A stretch of DNA of 64,000 nucleotides from Butyrivibrio sp. INlla18. Lineage in GTDB: Bacteria; Bacillota; Clostridia; Lachnospirales; Lachnospiraceae. A model generated the notes under the pieces. The model ran no database searches, was not told where the DNA came from, and was given only the letters and a program-made list of their open reading frames with translations. The position numbers and the translations under genes are program-made. Location of the stretch: positions 1 to 64,000 of the forward strand of contig NZ_FMXK01000012.1 of NCBI RefSeq assembly GCF_900103635.1, given 5' to 3'. This document shows, piece by piece, positions 23,589 to 31,825 of the stretch (its first letter is position 1; the number at the start of each line of letters is the position of its first letter).

Positions 23589-24577
23589 ACATATTTCCTT
23601 ACAAACTCTTCGATATGGTTAAATGGGATCACATCAAGATTATCATACAAATCAGTATGAACAGCATCCGGAATGATCATGAGTTCCTTATTTTCCGTAT
23701 ACTTGCTGTCCTTTATCATATTTGCATAGGCATCCTTCGAGAAATAGCAGGAATGCGCCTTTTCTCCATGAATGATGAGCACTGCGCTTCTGATCTCATT
23801 TGAATACTTAAGGATAGGCTGATTCATAAACGACTCACATCCGATCACATTCCATCCTTCATTGGAGTTAAGGGATCTTTCATGATATGCCCTGCCCTTA
23901 TAGTATTCGCTGTAATCTTTCACAAAGAACGGAACATCCTCCGGAACAGGAAGTGGCAGGCATCCTCCTGCACGTTTATAGGAACCGTTCTTTAAATCTT
24001 CCAGGCGCTGAAGAGCCATTGTCTTCCTGTTCTCATATCGAGCTTCTTCTGAGTCTTCCGAATCAAAATATCCGTTTGCATTTACTCTGGTCATATCATA
24101 CATTGTTGAAACCACGGTAACTTTAATGCGTGGGTCTAATGCAGCAGTGTTAAGAGCCATTCCGCCCCAGCCGCAGATTCCAATGATACCGATGTGCTCC
24201 GGATCCACTTTTTCATTCAGGCTCAGGAAATCAACCGCCGCCATAAAATCCTCAGTATTAATATCAGGAGATGCCATGTATCTGGGCTCGCCGCCACTCT
24301 CTCCGGTATATGAAGGATCAAAGGCAATCGTCAAAAATCCCCTCTCTGCCATAGTCTGTGCATAAAGCCCGGAGCACTGCTCTTTTACTGCTCCAAATGG
24401 TCCTGATACCGCAAGTGCAGGAAGTTTTCCTTCTGCATCCTTTGGTTCATACATATCTGCAGCAAGTGTTATGCCATAGCGGTTTATGAAGGTCACTTTA
24501 CTGTGAAGAACCTTATCGCTCTTCTCAAATGTCTTATCCCACTTGGTTGTCAGGTTTAATTTTTCAGTTTTCATCAT
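23585..24577 (-). CDS. Alpha/beta hydrolase, dienelactone-hydrolase-like with cysteine nucleophile
   Basis: A 330-residue alpha/beta hydrolase. The nucleophile elbow is GICGWGG, so cysteine rather than serine occupies the catalytic position, as in dienelactone hydrolases. The catalytic His lies in PDAVHTDLYD near the C-terminus, and LIIHGEKAHS precedes it. It probably cleaves a small ester or lactone in the cytoplasm. I chose ATG 24577 because AAGGAG lies 9 bases before it; an upstream ATG would place that site inside the gene. It sits in an operon with a small protein gene and the cyclophilin-like lipoprotein, divergent from a LysR regulator. Confidence 0.85.
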   Translation of the reverse strand: MMKTEKLNLTTKWDKTFEKSDKVLHSKVTFINRYGITLAADMYEPKDAEGKLPALAVSGPFGAVKEQCSGLYAQTMAERGFLTIAFDPSYTGESGGEPRYMASPDINTEDFMAAVDFLSLNEKVDPEHIGIIGICGWGGMALNTAALDPRIKVTVVSTMYDMTRVNANGYFDSEDSEEARYENRKTMALQRLEDLKNGSYKRAGGCLPLPVPEDVPFFVKDYSEYYKGRAYHERSLNSNEGWNVIGCESFMNQPILKYSNEIRSAVLIIHGEKAHSCYFSKDAYANMIKDSKYTENKELMIIPDAVHTDLYDNLDVIPFNHIEEFVRKYV

Positions 24578-24602
24578 CTCTTTTTTCTCCTTATTCATGT
24601 TG

Positions 24603-24818
24603 TTAACTGTTCTTTTCAAGTCTGTGTATCATCAGATCCATGCAGTCCACTTTTCTCTGGCTCTCATGCATTTCATCCATTAGCGTGCACCGGCACTTTC
24701 TAAGAAATCCCAGCAGTTCTTCATTCTGCTCCACCTTTTTATATTTTCCTGCCTGTATGCACTTTTCATCTTCAAAGCCAAGATGCCTGAGGCATTCAAC
24801 AATATCTTCTGTATCCAT
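24603..24818 (-). CDS. Small conserved protein of unknown function
   Basis: A 71-residue, cysteine-containing, charged helical protein (MDTEDIVECLRHLGFEDEKC; LGFLRKCRCTLMDEMHESQR), without membrane segments. The C-terminal half could form a coiled coil. It is the first gene of the hydrolase operon, 25 bases before the hydrolase start, and is divergent from the LysR gene. I recall similar short proteins in Clostridia but know no function. Confidence 0.6.
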   Translation of the reverse strand: MDTEDIVECLRHLGFEDEKCIQAGKYKKVEQNEELLGFLRKCRCTLMDEMHESQRKVDCMDLMIHRLEKNS

Positions 24819-24900
24819 CTCTTTATTCCCTGTTTATGTTGTGTTTTTATCTGACATCTTCACTATAATCCATGTACAATCTCTTCGCTAATGGTTATAA

Positions 24901-24918
24901 TGAATATCATGATATTCA
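24901..24918. promoter_or_regulatory. Perfect palindrome in the divergent LysR/hydrolase promoter region
   Basis: TGAATATCA-TGATATTCA, a perfect 18-bp palindrome containing a T-N11-A core typical of LysR boxes, 35 bases before the LysR start. It is the likely site for control of both divergent transcripts. Confidence 0.6.
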
Positions 24919-24952
24919 CATTTGGCATATCACTTTATTTAAGGGGATTCTT

Positions 24953-25825
24953 ATGGAAATAAGGAATTTAAGATATTTTCTTGCCGTCGCAAGAGAAGAG
25001 AACATGTCACGAGCCGCAGAATTACTCCATGTCACACAGCCTACTCTTTCCAAGGCATTAAAGAGTCTTGAGGCAGAACTTGGAAAAAAACTATTTATAA
25101 GGCATAGTTTTTCCATCAAACTCACAGATGAAGGAATGCTACTGCGTGACCGTGCTGAGGATCTTGTTTTAATGGCAGATAAGATAGAGCAGGAATTTGT
25201 CTCCTTGGATGATATCACAGGTGGAGACATATACTTTGGTCTGGCGGAATCCTATCAGATCTGTCATCTAGCCCGAGAGATTAAAAAGCTAAAAGACAGA
25301 TATCCTTCCTTCACCTACCACATCACCAGCGGTGACACTGAGCAGGTAACAGAAAAGCTTGATAAGGGATTACTGGATTTTGGCGTAATCTGCGAAACAC
25401 CTAACAAAGATAAATATGACTATGTCACATTCCCTGATACTGACCGCTGGGGTGCTATTATCTTAAAGAGTCATCCCCTGGCAAAGAAAAAGAGCATAAA
25501 AGTAGCCGACCTTATAGGACAGCCACTCTTCTGCTCTGAACAAAGCTGGAATATCGAGATCCCGGAATGGGCCGGGGAGAATTTTTCCAAGCTCCACTTG
25601 GAAGGTTCCTTCCGTCTTTCTTATAATGCATCAATGTTTGCCAAGGAAGGCCTGGGTATACTTCTGACCTTTGAGCATCTGATAGACTGCTCCGAAGAAA
25701 GCGACCTTGTATTCCGTCCTCTTTCTCCCAAACAGGAAACAAAGCTATATCTTATCTGGAACAAGTACCAGACCTTCACACCTATTGCAGAAAAATTTCT
25801 GGCACAGGTAAGGGAGTCGTTTTAA
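24953..25825 (+). CDS. LysR family transcriptional regulator
   Basis: A 290-residue LysR regulator. The winged helix-turn-helix is in residues 1-60 (MEIRNLRYFLAVAREENMSRAAELL, TQPTLSKALKSLE). The rest is the periplasmic-binding-like effector domain. ATG 24953 follows AAGGGG; an earlier in-frame ATG would add 27 implausible residues running through the operator. The divergent hydrolase operon and the shared palindrome suggest it activates that operon in response to a small metabolite. Confidence 0.9.
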   Translation: MEIRNLRYFLAVAREENMSRAAELLHVTQPTLSKALKSLEAELGKKLFIRHSFSIKLTDEGMLLRDRAEDLVLMADKIEQEFVSLDDITGGDIYFGLAESYQICHLAREIKKLKDRYPSFTYHITSGDTEQVTEKLDKGLLDFGVICETPNKDKYDYVTFPDTDRWGAIILKSHPLAKKKSIKVADLIGQPLFCSEQSWNIEIPEWAGENFSKLHLEGSFRLSYNASMFAKEGLGILLTFEHLIDCSEESDLVFRPLSPKQETKLYLIWNKYQTFTPIAEKFLAQVRESF

Positions 25826-25838
25826 ATTCGGATATAAC

Positions 25839-25943
25839 TTACTCGTCCCCAAGCATCTTTTTATAATAATCTGACTTGGTAGTTGCATCAAAGCCGTCCA
25901 GCAGATACTCTTTAGGGATGTATTTTTCATACTTAAGATCCAT
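25839..25943 (-). other. Short reading frame, probably a gene remnant
   Basis: A 34-codon frame reading MDLKYEKYIPKEYLLDGFDA and ending KKMLGDE. The composition looks protein-like, but there is no ribosome binding site before the ATG and the length is far below any family I know. It sits alone between LysR and mazF. Most likely it is the surviving end of a lost gene. Confidence 0.35.
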
Positions 25944-26049
25944 GAGTTATTATATACACAGAAAAAGCAGCGTACAATCCATAATCCGAACCATACACTG
26001 CTAATATCTTCCTATTATGAAATCTCATTGATTCCATGTTTATTTATTT

Positions 26050-26355
26050 TCAGATGTAGTCAAAGATTCCTTGAATAGCGTCTGTGATATTTATAATGTC
26101 AGGATAATATATCCTATCAATCTTCGAATATCCCCTGATATTCAAATCAAGAAGTGCCATTTTTTCGCATTGCACATAGCCATCAACCTCTTCGGTTTTG
26201 ATGTGTATATGTAGCGGACCAGCTTCGCCTTTTTCAAAAATAGGGCAGCCAATTATTTCATAAGTCTGATTAAAGAAATCCTTACTTACAATAAGAACCG
26301 GCTTCTTGATATGTTCAATCTTAAGTATATCCCCCTGGTGCAACTCTTCCTTCAT
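26050..26355 (-). CDS. mazF: MazF/PemK-type endoribonuclease toxin
   Basis: A 101-residue PemK/MazF toxin that cuts mRNA at short sequence motifs. The N-terminal HQGDILKIEHIKKPVLIVSKD matches the family's GDIxxxxxxPxxG...RPVLIVS region, and the central CPIFEKGEAGPLHIHIKTE and EKMALLDL segments follow. The usual RP pair is replaced by KP. Start ATG 26355 overlaps the antitoxin stop by 4 bases (ATGA). Confidence 0.85.
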   Translation of the reverse strand: MKEELHQGDILKIEHIKKPVLIVSKDFFNQTYEIIGCPIFEKGEAGPLHIHIKTEEVDGYVQCEKMALLDLNIRGYSKIDRIYYPDIINITDAIQGIFDYI

Positions 26356-26597
26356 TCCCAAATCTCTCTTCCCACCGGTTCACCCCAATCAAATTCGCCA
26401 TCTAAATGGAGCTGCCCACCATACTCTGCGGCACGTTCTTCCAGTGTTCTATGTCTAAATGGTTTAACCAGAATTATCATGCCATTAGATACCTTTACAT
26501 CAAGAACATCATCAACTGAAACAGCCGCTTCCTGAAGTACCTCTTTTGGTATTCTAATTCCCTGACTATTTCCCCATGTTTTAACTTGAGCTTGCAT
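26352..26597 (-). CDS. mazE: MazE-type AbrB-fold antitoxin
   Basis: An 81-residue antitoxin with the swapped-hairpin AbrB DNA-binding motif MQAQVKTWGNSQGIRIPKE, followed by an acidic tail rich in Glu, Asp and Trp that would bind MazF. The AGGAGG site before ATG 26597 is strong, as expected for an antitoxin made in excess. It forms a coupled two-gene unit with mazF. Confidence 0.9.
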   Translation of the reverse strand: MQAQVKTWGNSQGIRIPKEVLQEAAVSVDDVLDVKVSNGMIILVKPFRHRTLEERAAEYGGQLHLDGEFDWGEPVGREIWE

Positions 26598-26695
26598 AAT
26601 CAGCACCTCCTTTGTATATACATCGTATATCCTTGAAGCAAAAAAATCAACTTATTTGTCATCCAGATTAGTACGTTATGCTGAAATATAACTGC

Positions 26696-28084
26696 TTAAT
26701 CCCCATTATCTTCTGTAGTCTGACCGCTGGATGCTTCAGGCTGGCTGGTGGGTGCTTCATTTCCGCCCCCTGAACCGTTATCGTCGTTTCCTTCATTATC
26801 GGTGGTTCCACTATTTGAGGCCTCTTCTTCGGCTTTCTGCTGCTCTTCTACCTGTTCTTCTACCTGTTCTTCCTCCTGCTCTTCTTTCGGTTCTTCTTTA
26901 GGTTCTTCTTTCTGCTCTTCTTTCGGTTCTTCTTCCTGATTCTTATCTTCTTCCTCTTCCTGCTTCTTCTTCTCTTCTTCCTCTTTCTTCTTTGCTTCCT
27001 CGTCTTCTGTCACAGTACTACTCTGAGAAGAAGCATCTGAAGCATTCTGATCTTCTGTGATTCCCATTATGTCCATAAGGTCCCCAAAGTTGCCTTCGTT
27101 AATTCCTGATTCATCACCAGTTGTAACCTTGACCTTGTTTGGATCAGGCTTAACATACTTAACTACATATTCACCCTCATCAGATATTCCAGGCACTGGG
27201 TGCTCTACTATGTAATTGAATATGGCTTCGCATCCTTTTCCAGAATAATGAAGTCCGTCTCCACCGTTATACTCAGATTTTACCTGTCCATCAGATCCTT
27301 TGAGGACTTCAGAGATATTAAGATAAAAAATGTGTTTCTCCTTTGCAATCTCCAAAAGAAAATCATTGTATTTGTCTATCAATGCGTTCTGCACATAGTT
27401 TTTGTACCTTCCGTTATCATCTACGGGACCTATAGACACAAGTACAATATTGGAATTAGGTGCCAGCTCGGATACTTTGTCTATAAGGGAAATAAATGTA
27501 TTCTTGTAATGATCCTCGCTGGAATCATTGATTCCATTTACACCAAGAAGAATATATATAACCTGAGCCTGATGAGACTCAAGGTAAGATTTCATAGTAT
27601 ATTCTTTTCCAGCATTGTTCATGAATTTATTGGATGCAAATGCTGGATGCGATATTCCAATCTGCGCAAGTGCAGAATCATCATTAAAAAAGCCGTAGTT
27701 AACCATGGCTACGGTTCTAGAATCGCCCAGGAATACGCATCTGTTAAGATATCCCTCCTTAGCACCTTCTTTTTTAGCAAGTACAGTTGTATCCGGAGTA
27801 GATTCGGTCTTGGTTTCTTCGCTTGCCATCTCGACTACAGGCATGTCTTCGTCACCAGATGCTCCCTCGTTTGCAATCTGGTTTTCTCCATTGTTTTCAC
27901 TCAAAGAATTGTTCTTAACACTTCCTATGTACGCCATAACCAAGATGATAGCAAAGGCAATCACCACTATTCCCAATGAGATGGCAATCAGCTCCTTTGT
28001 ACCAATGTGCTGCATTATATTATCAAGTTTTCTCACTGTATTTCTCTTTAGTTTCCTAAGTTTCTTAAATATATCATTCCACAT
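26696..28084 (-). CDS. Membrane-anchored SGNH/GDSL hydrolase with long acidic tail
   Basis: A 462-residue protein. A membrane segment spans about residues 32-55 after a basic cytoplasmic stretch. An extracellular SGNH hydrolase domain covers about 110-285 with block I FLGDSRT (Ser), block III-like GVNGIND and block V GDGLHYS (Asp/His). Such enzymes deacylate envelope polysaccharides or lipids. The last 130 residues are low complexity: runs of Glu/Lys, then EEPKEEQ-type heptads and a Gly/Asn/Ser tail. The ATG at 28084 has AAGGA only at long spacing; a TTG at 28105 is an alternative. It is downstream of a GNAT gene on the same strand. Confidence 0.8.
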   Translation of the reverse strand: MWNDIFKKLRKLKRNTVRKLDNIMQHIGTKELIAISLGIVVIAFAIILVMAYIGSVKNNSLSENNGENQIANEGASGDEDMPVVEMASEETKTESTPDTTVLAKKEGAKEGYLNRCVFLGDSRTVAMVNYGFFNDDSALAQIGISHPAFASNKFMNNAGKEYTMKSYLESHQAQVIYILLGVNGINDSSEDHYKNTFISLIDKVSELAPNSNIVLVSIGPVDDNGRYKNYVQNALIDKYNDFLLEIAKEKHIFYLNISEVLKGSDGQVKSEYNGGDGLHYSGKGCEAIFNYIVEHPVPGISDEGEYVVKYVKPDPNKVKVTTGDESGINEGNFGDLMDIMGITEDQNASDASSQSSTVTEDEEAKKKEEEEKKKQEEEEDKNQEEEPKEEQKEEPKEEPKEEQEEEQVEEQVEEQQKAEEEASNSGTTDNEGNDDNGSGGGNEAPTSQPEASSGQTTEDNGD

Positions 28085-28113
28085 GTGGATTCTATTTTCC
28101 TTCAATGTAATCT

Positions 28114-28641
28114 TCAGTAATGGATCCTTAAATCTATTGAATCTGCGATTCTTTCTAATTTCTTTTCCATCAAAAGAAATCTACCCTTGCGCCAATCCGC
28201 ATATCCGCGTTTAATATATCCATTTTTATCATAAAGCCTTAGTGCATACGGATTCTTAGTAAACACATCAAGTCTTACCGAATCATATCCAGATTCGATA
28301 AGCTGCTTTTCAATATGATTTAGTACAGTAGCTCCTATCCCTTTATTCTGAAAGGAAGGAGAAACACAGAATCTGTGAATGATACAGGGCTTTTTATTTT
28401 CCCACTCACACTTAAGATACTCATCATCGCATTCTTCGCTGATGACGTATATAGCAGCAAGCTGAACATCATCCATAACCACAAACATGGTTTTCTTATT
28501 TATATCTTCTTCAAAATCTTCACAGACGGGATATATATCGTCCCACTGTTCTATACCCTGTTCTGACATAAGCTGTTTTGCAGCTTCTATCATATTACAT
28601 ATTTCTGTCAAATCATCCATTGTAGCTAATCTATAGTACAT
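28114..28641 (-). CDS. GNAT family N-acetyltransferase
   Basis: A 175-residue GNAT enzyme. The acetyl-CoA loop is intact (VSPSFQNKGIGATVLNHIE), as is the C-terminal YALRLYDKNGYIKRGYADW strand. It transfers an acetyl group from acetyl-CoA to an amine; the substrate is unknown. GGAGG precedes the ATG. Unlike the broken GNAT at 21151, it appears complete. Confidence 0.88.
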   Translation of the reverse strand: MYYRLATMDDLTEICNMIEAAKQLMSEQGIEQWDDIYPVCEDFEEDINKKTMFVVMDDVQLAAIYVISEECDDEYLKCEWENKKPCIIHRFCVSPSFQNKGIGATVLNHIEKQLIESGYDSVRLDVFTKNPYALRLYDKNGYIKRGYADWRKGRFLLMEKKLERIADSIDLRIHY

Positions 28642-28654
28642 CTATCTTAACCTC

Positions 28655-28770
28655 CTCAGACACTCCTTCGTACGTAAAATTGGAAGTTGTCGCGTTCTTT
28701 TCCCTTATAAAAGAGCTCTACAAACTGCGATTTGTTAATTTCACTGTCTTCAATTATACAGAATCCTTAT
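28655..28770 (-). pseudogene. Decayed 3' fragment of an unidentified gene (copy 1)
   Basis: The minus strand reads IEDSEINKSQFVELFYKGKE then RDNFQFYVRRSV and a stop, without any start codon or upstream gene body. A similar but more eroded stretch is at 30405-30490. I do not recognise the parent family. Confidence 0.4.
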
Positions 28771-28802
28771 CCAGTAAGGAATACACAATTCAAGAGTGCT
28801 AA

Positions 28803-28839
28803 TAAAAAAGGACAGCTATCTCTTTCGAAATAACTGTCC
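28803..28839 (-). terminator. Terminator after the AAA ATPase gene
   Basis: On the minus strand GGACAGTTAT...ATAGCTGTCC pairs throughout, with one G-U pair, and is followed by TTTTTTATT, about 65 bases after the ATPase stop codon. Confidence 0.8.
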
Positions 28840-28902
28840 TATGTAAAAAAATGGGTGGGACTACTCCTCCTAGGTTTAACTATTCTATTTGGCATAAAAC
28901 GG

Positions 28903-30192
28903 TCAATAATCTAGGCTATCGTCATTCAGTAAGAAATCAAATAGTCCAATAATTGTTATACCTTGATCATTTCTCCACACCGGGAAGTTTCCACTCGTAA
29001 TAATTATCTTCTTAAATGAATCAGGTATTTTTATAAGTGATGCTTGTTCTTGCTCTACTTTTTCCTGATTTGGCAACGCGTATGCAGACTGGATATAATA
29101 TCGCTTACTGCCTTGATTAACAACAAAATCAACTTCTAGCTGTTTACGTGCTTTTTTCCCATTTTCATCAACTCGAATTTCAACCACACCCACATCTACT
29201 TTGTAACCTCTATATATTAACTCATTGTAAATAGCATTCTCCATCAAGTGTGTCTCTTCAAATTGACGAAAGTTTAAAAGAGCATTTCGCAGTCCCAAAT
29301 CTGTATAATAGTATTTTGAAGGTGTTCCTATGTATTTACGACCCTTAATATCATATCTTTCGCCTTTTTGTATCACAAAACTTTCGGTGAGATATTTTAA
29401 ATAATTGGATATTGTTGGCATTGAAATTGACTTATCGCCACTACTATTAAATGTATCAGATATTTTCTGAGCATTTGACAACGAACCAATGGCCGATGCA
29501 ATTACTTTCATTAAGGTTTCCATACCAGCAGCATCACGAATATCGTACCTTTCAACTATATCTCTAATATATATTTCAGAATTCAATCGCTCAAGATAAG
29601 CTTCTTTCGATTCATTATCTGGTTCTGCTAAAATATGTGGCAATCCGCCATAAAACAAATACTCTTGCCATGCTTCATATTTATCCTTTCCAGATGCAGG
29701 ATAATACTCCGAAAACGCCAACGGTGCAATATGAATTTCATCGCCACGCCCCCTGAACTCTGTCAAAATATCAGAAGATAAAAACTTAGAATTACTTCCT
29801 GTAACATATACATCGACATTCTTTTTTCTAAGCAATCCATTTAAAACACCATAAAGTCTAATGGGTACATCTGGATTTTTCATTTCTTCCTTTGTAATTG
29901 CATATTGCGCTTCGTCTATAAAAACGTAATACTGCTTGTTTGAATCAGTTATTTTACTTTTGATGTACTCTGATAATTTTTGCGGATCACAATACTCTAT
30001 ATAATCATCATCATCTAATGGAACAGATATAATACATTCCTCAGCCACTCCATCTTTGATAAGATAATCATAATAAAGATTAAAAAGCAGATACGATTTG
30101 CCGCACCTTCTGATTCCTGTAATTACCTTAATCAACCCATTATTTCTTTTACTTACGAGCTTTTTTAAATATTTATCTCTTTTAATCTCCAT
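28903..30192 (-). CDS. AAA_14/DUF4143 family ATPase
   Basis: A 429-residue protein of the common archaeal/bacterial AAA plus DUF4143 family. Walker A is GIRRCGKSYLL, Walker B is YYVFIDEAQ, and sensor-like VTGSNSKFLSS and RGRGDEI follow. The C-terminal DUF4143 part contains a PD-(D/E)XK-like core (LEVDFVVNQGSKRYYIQ). The cellular role of the family is not established; it is frequent in accessory regions. The ATG at 30192 follows TTGGAG. Confidence 0.85.
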   Translation of the reverse strand: MEIKRDKYLKKLVSKRNNGLIKVITGIRRCGKSYLLFNLYYDYLIKDGVAEECIISVPLDDDDYIEYCDPQKLSEYIKSKITDSNKQYYVFIDEAQYAITKEEMKNPDVPIRLYGVLNGLLRKKNVDVYVTGSNSKFLSSDILTEFRGRGDEIHIAPLAFSEYYPASGKDKYEAWQEYLFYGGLPHILAEPDNESKEAYLERLNSEIYIRDIVERYDIRDAAGMETLMKVIASAIGSLSNAQKISDTFNSSGDKSISMPTISNYLKYLTESFVIQKGERYDIKGRKYIGTPSKYYYTDLGLRNALLNFRQFEETHLMENAIYNELIYRGYKVDVGVVEIRVDENGKKARKQLEVDFVVNQGSKRYYIQSAYALPNQEKVEQEQASLIKIPDSFKKIIITSGNFPVWRNDQGITIIGLFDFLLNDDSLDY

Positions 30193-30503
30193 AGAAAACT
30201 CCAATTTTAGATTTTCGGCCTTATTACCACTTTTCTAAAGTATACTTGAATTTACAATTCATAGCAATCACTATTTTAGAAATTTGGTACTAATACCTTT
30301 TTTCTAAATAATCAAATATAAATGACATAATAATAGACCAGCACGAATCTGGGCGAGTCCAGAGAAGCTGGTCTATGTAAGGTTAATCGGTTCGTTATTC
30401 AATTAATAGCTCGGCAAATTTGAAGTTATCGATGTCCTTTCTCATAGAAAGAGCCCTACAAACAATGATTTGTCATCGTCCATATAACTGAAAGTTATTT
30501 CCG
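30193..30503. other. Intergenic region with a nested hairpin and a decayed gene fragment
   Basis: A two-level hairpin lies at 30333-30376: outer TAGACCAGC/GCTGGTCTA, inner TCTGG/CCAGA, perfectly paired. It may terminate the hydrolase gene at 30504, although no strong T run follows on the minus strand. At 30405-30490 is an eroded relative of the fragment at 28655 (DDKSLFVGLF, then in a shifted frame DNFKFAELLIE). No intact gene is present. Confidence 0.5.
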
Positions 30504-31391
30504 TTACGCATTCTTAAAGAATTCCTTCGTCCGTTTACATACATCGATCATCGTTTCTTCTGATGGTAAGTGTTTACTGTCTATCTCAACTGTAGTAATG
30601 GGTCCTGCAAAAATTTCTCTTGCTTTACAGAATACTCTGCTTGCCGGAAAGAATATGTCATTTTCCGATGCGATTATCAGAAGCGGAGAAGTAAACGATA
30701 TCATTTCTTTCTTTTTATATTCCCTGGGTGGCCTCATCTCCATCTTATAAGATGACATCATAATATCGAAGAATTCTCTCCATACCGGATCACCTTTTCC
30801 GCCCATAGATTCAATCACCGCATCAAGTGTTTTCTCAGAAGGGTAAAAAAAGTATTTCATAAATGGAACGACCATCTTGCCCATCATAGGCAGTATCGGG
30901 CCATGGGCTATTCCTGACGGGACCAGAAGTAAGGCACTACGAACCATCTTCGGATACCTCTTGGCAAAAGAAAGGAACATGGCAGAACTATAGGAAGACA
31001 CGACAAAGGATATTCGTTCTTCCTTATAGTGATCCAGTACTTCCTTGATCCACAGTCCGTATTCATCCTTCTTGCTGCTTATATTCCTGTATGGATCACT
31101 TTTCCCGGGCATCCCGATCACATCCGGAGCAATGATACTGTATTCTTGAAGCAACGGAAGAAACAGTTTCAGATTCAGTGTTGTGATTCCATTTCCCCCA
31201 TGTATTGTGCATATCCTTGGCTTTTCAGTATCTCCAACGAAAAGACAATGCGTTTGACCGAAAGATGTATTAAAACGCTCCTCCGAATATGGTACATCAA
31301 GGGATACAAGAGTCTTATCGTAAAACTCCTGCATCTTCTTCATGCTGTCTTCATTTTTATAAACAAACTTCCCGTTTTTCACATTGCTCAT
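30504..31391 (-). CDS. Alpha/beta hydrolase
   Basis: A 295-residue alpha/beta hydrolase. The oxyanion strand is ICTIHGGNGITT, DVIGMPGKSDP follows, and the nucleophile region is VVSSYSSAMFLS. The usual GxSxG reads SYSSA, so the fold is clear but the glycines are gone. LLIIASENDIFFP (acid) and DSKHLPSEE (His) complete a triad. No signal peptide. The substrate is unknown. Confidence 0.8.
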   Translation of the reverse strand: MSNVKNGKFVYKNEDSMKKMQEFYDKTLVSLDVPYSEERFNTSFGQTHCLFVGDTEKPRICTIHGGNGITTLNLKLFLPLLQEYSIIAPDVIGMPGKSDPYRNISSKKDEYGLWIKEVLDHYKEERISFVVSSYSSAMFLSFAKRYPKMVRSALLLVPSGIAHGPILPMMGKMVVPFMKYFFYPSEKTLDAVIESMGGKGDPVWREFFDIMMSSYKMEMRPPREYKKKEMISFTSPLLIIASENDIFFPASRVFCKAREIFAGPITTVEIDSKHLPSEETMIDVCKRTKEFFKNA

Positions 31392-31426
31392 AATGAATTA
31401 TTCTGTCGCACTCAATTTCCAATTTT

Positions 31427-31810
31427 TCAAACAGTAATCTCTATCTGATTGCCTTCGATCACAACTACGCAGCTCTCGTAGTACCCGTCTCCTGTGGTAC
31501 GAGGCCCACTAACAACCTTATATCCAGCAGATTCCAAGGTTTTAGTCAGTTCATCTACACGCACTTTGCTCCCCACAGAGAAGGCAATGTGTATCAGTCC
31601 AGTACGATTCAGCTCTTTTCCTGAATCTGCCAGTTCTGGCTTATTCATTATCTCAAGTCTTGCTCCGTCATCAAAAGAGATAAAGTATGAGCGGAAGTCT
31701 GTTTTAACATTGTGATAACCCTCGTTTGATCTGCCACCAAGAAAGCTCACAAAGAAGTCTCTGGCTTTTTCTAGATCATTAACGTACATTGCAACGTGTT
31801 CAATTCGCAT
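31427..31810 (-). CDS. VOC family (glyoxalase-like) protein
   Basis: A 127-residue vicinal oxygen chelate protein with two beta-alpha-beta-beta-beta modules: IEHVAMYVNDLEKARDFF and TGLIHIAFSVGSKVRVDEL. Metal ligands of the glyoxalase type can be placed at His (IEHVA), Glu (LEIMNKPE), His (IHIAF) and Glu (IEITV). It may be a lactoylglutathione-lyase-like or dioxygenase-like enzyme. The ATG at 31810 follows GAGGTGG. It lies 15 bases after the broken histidine phosphatase gene. Confidence 0.85.
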   Translation of the reverse strand: MRIEHVAMYVNDLEKARDFFVSFLGGRSNEGYHNVKTDFRSYFISFDDGARLEIMNKPELADSGKELNRTGLIHIAFSVGSKVRVDELTKTLESAGYKVVSGPRTTGDGYYESCVVVIEGNQIEITV

Positions 31811-31825
31811 ATTCCACCTCACTTG

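Noticed and set aside
26800..27000. Repetitive GAA/TTC-rich stretch considered as a satellite or array
   Set aside because: It is the in-frame Glu/Lys-rich tail of the SGNH hydrolase, with a protein-level repeat.
27200..27979. 259-codon plus-strand frame
   Set aside because: It lies antisense to the SGNH hydrolase gene, whose motifs are unmistakable; codon bias of the real gene keeps the other strand open.
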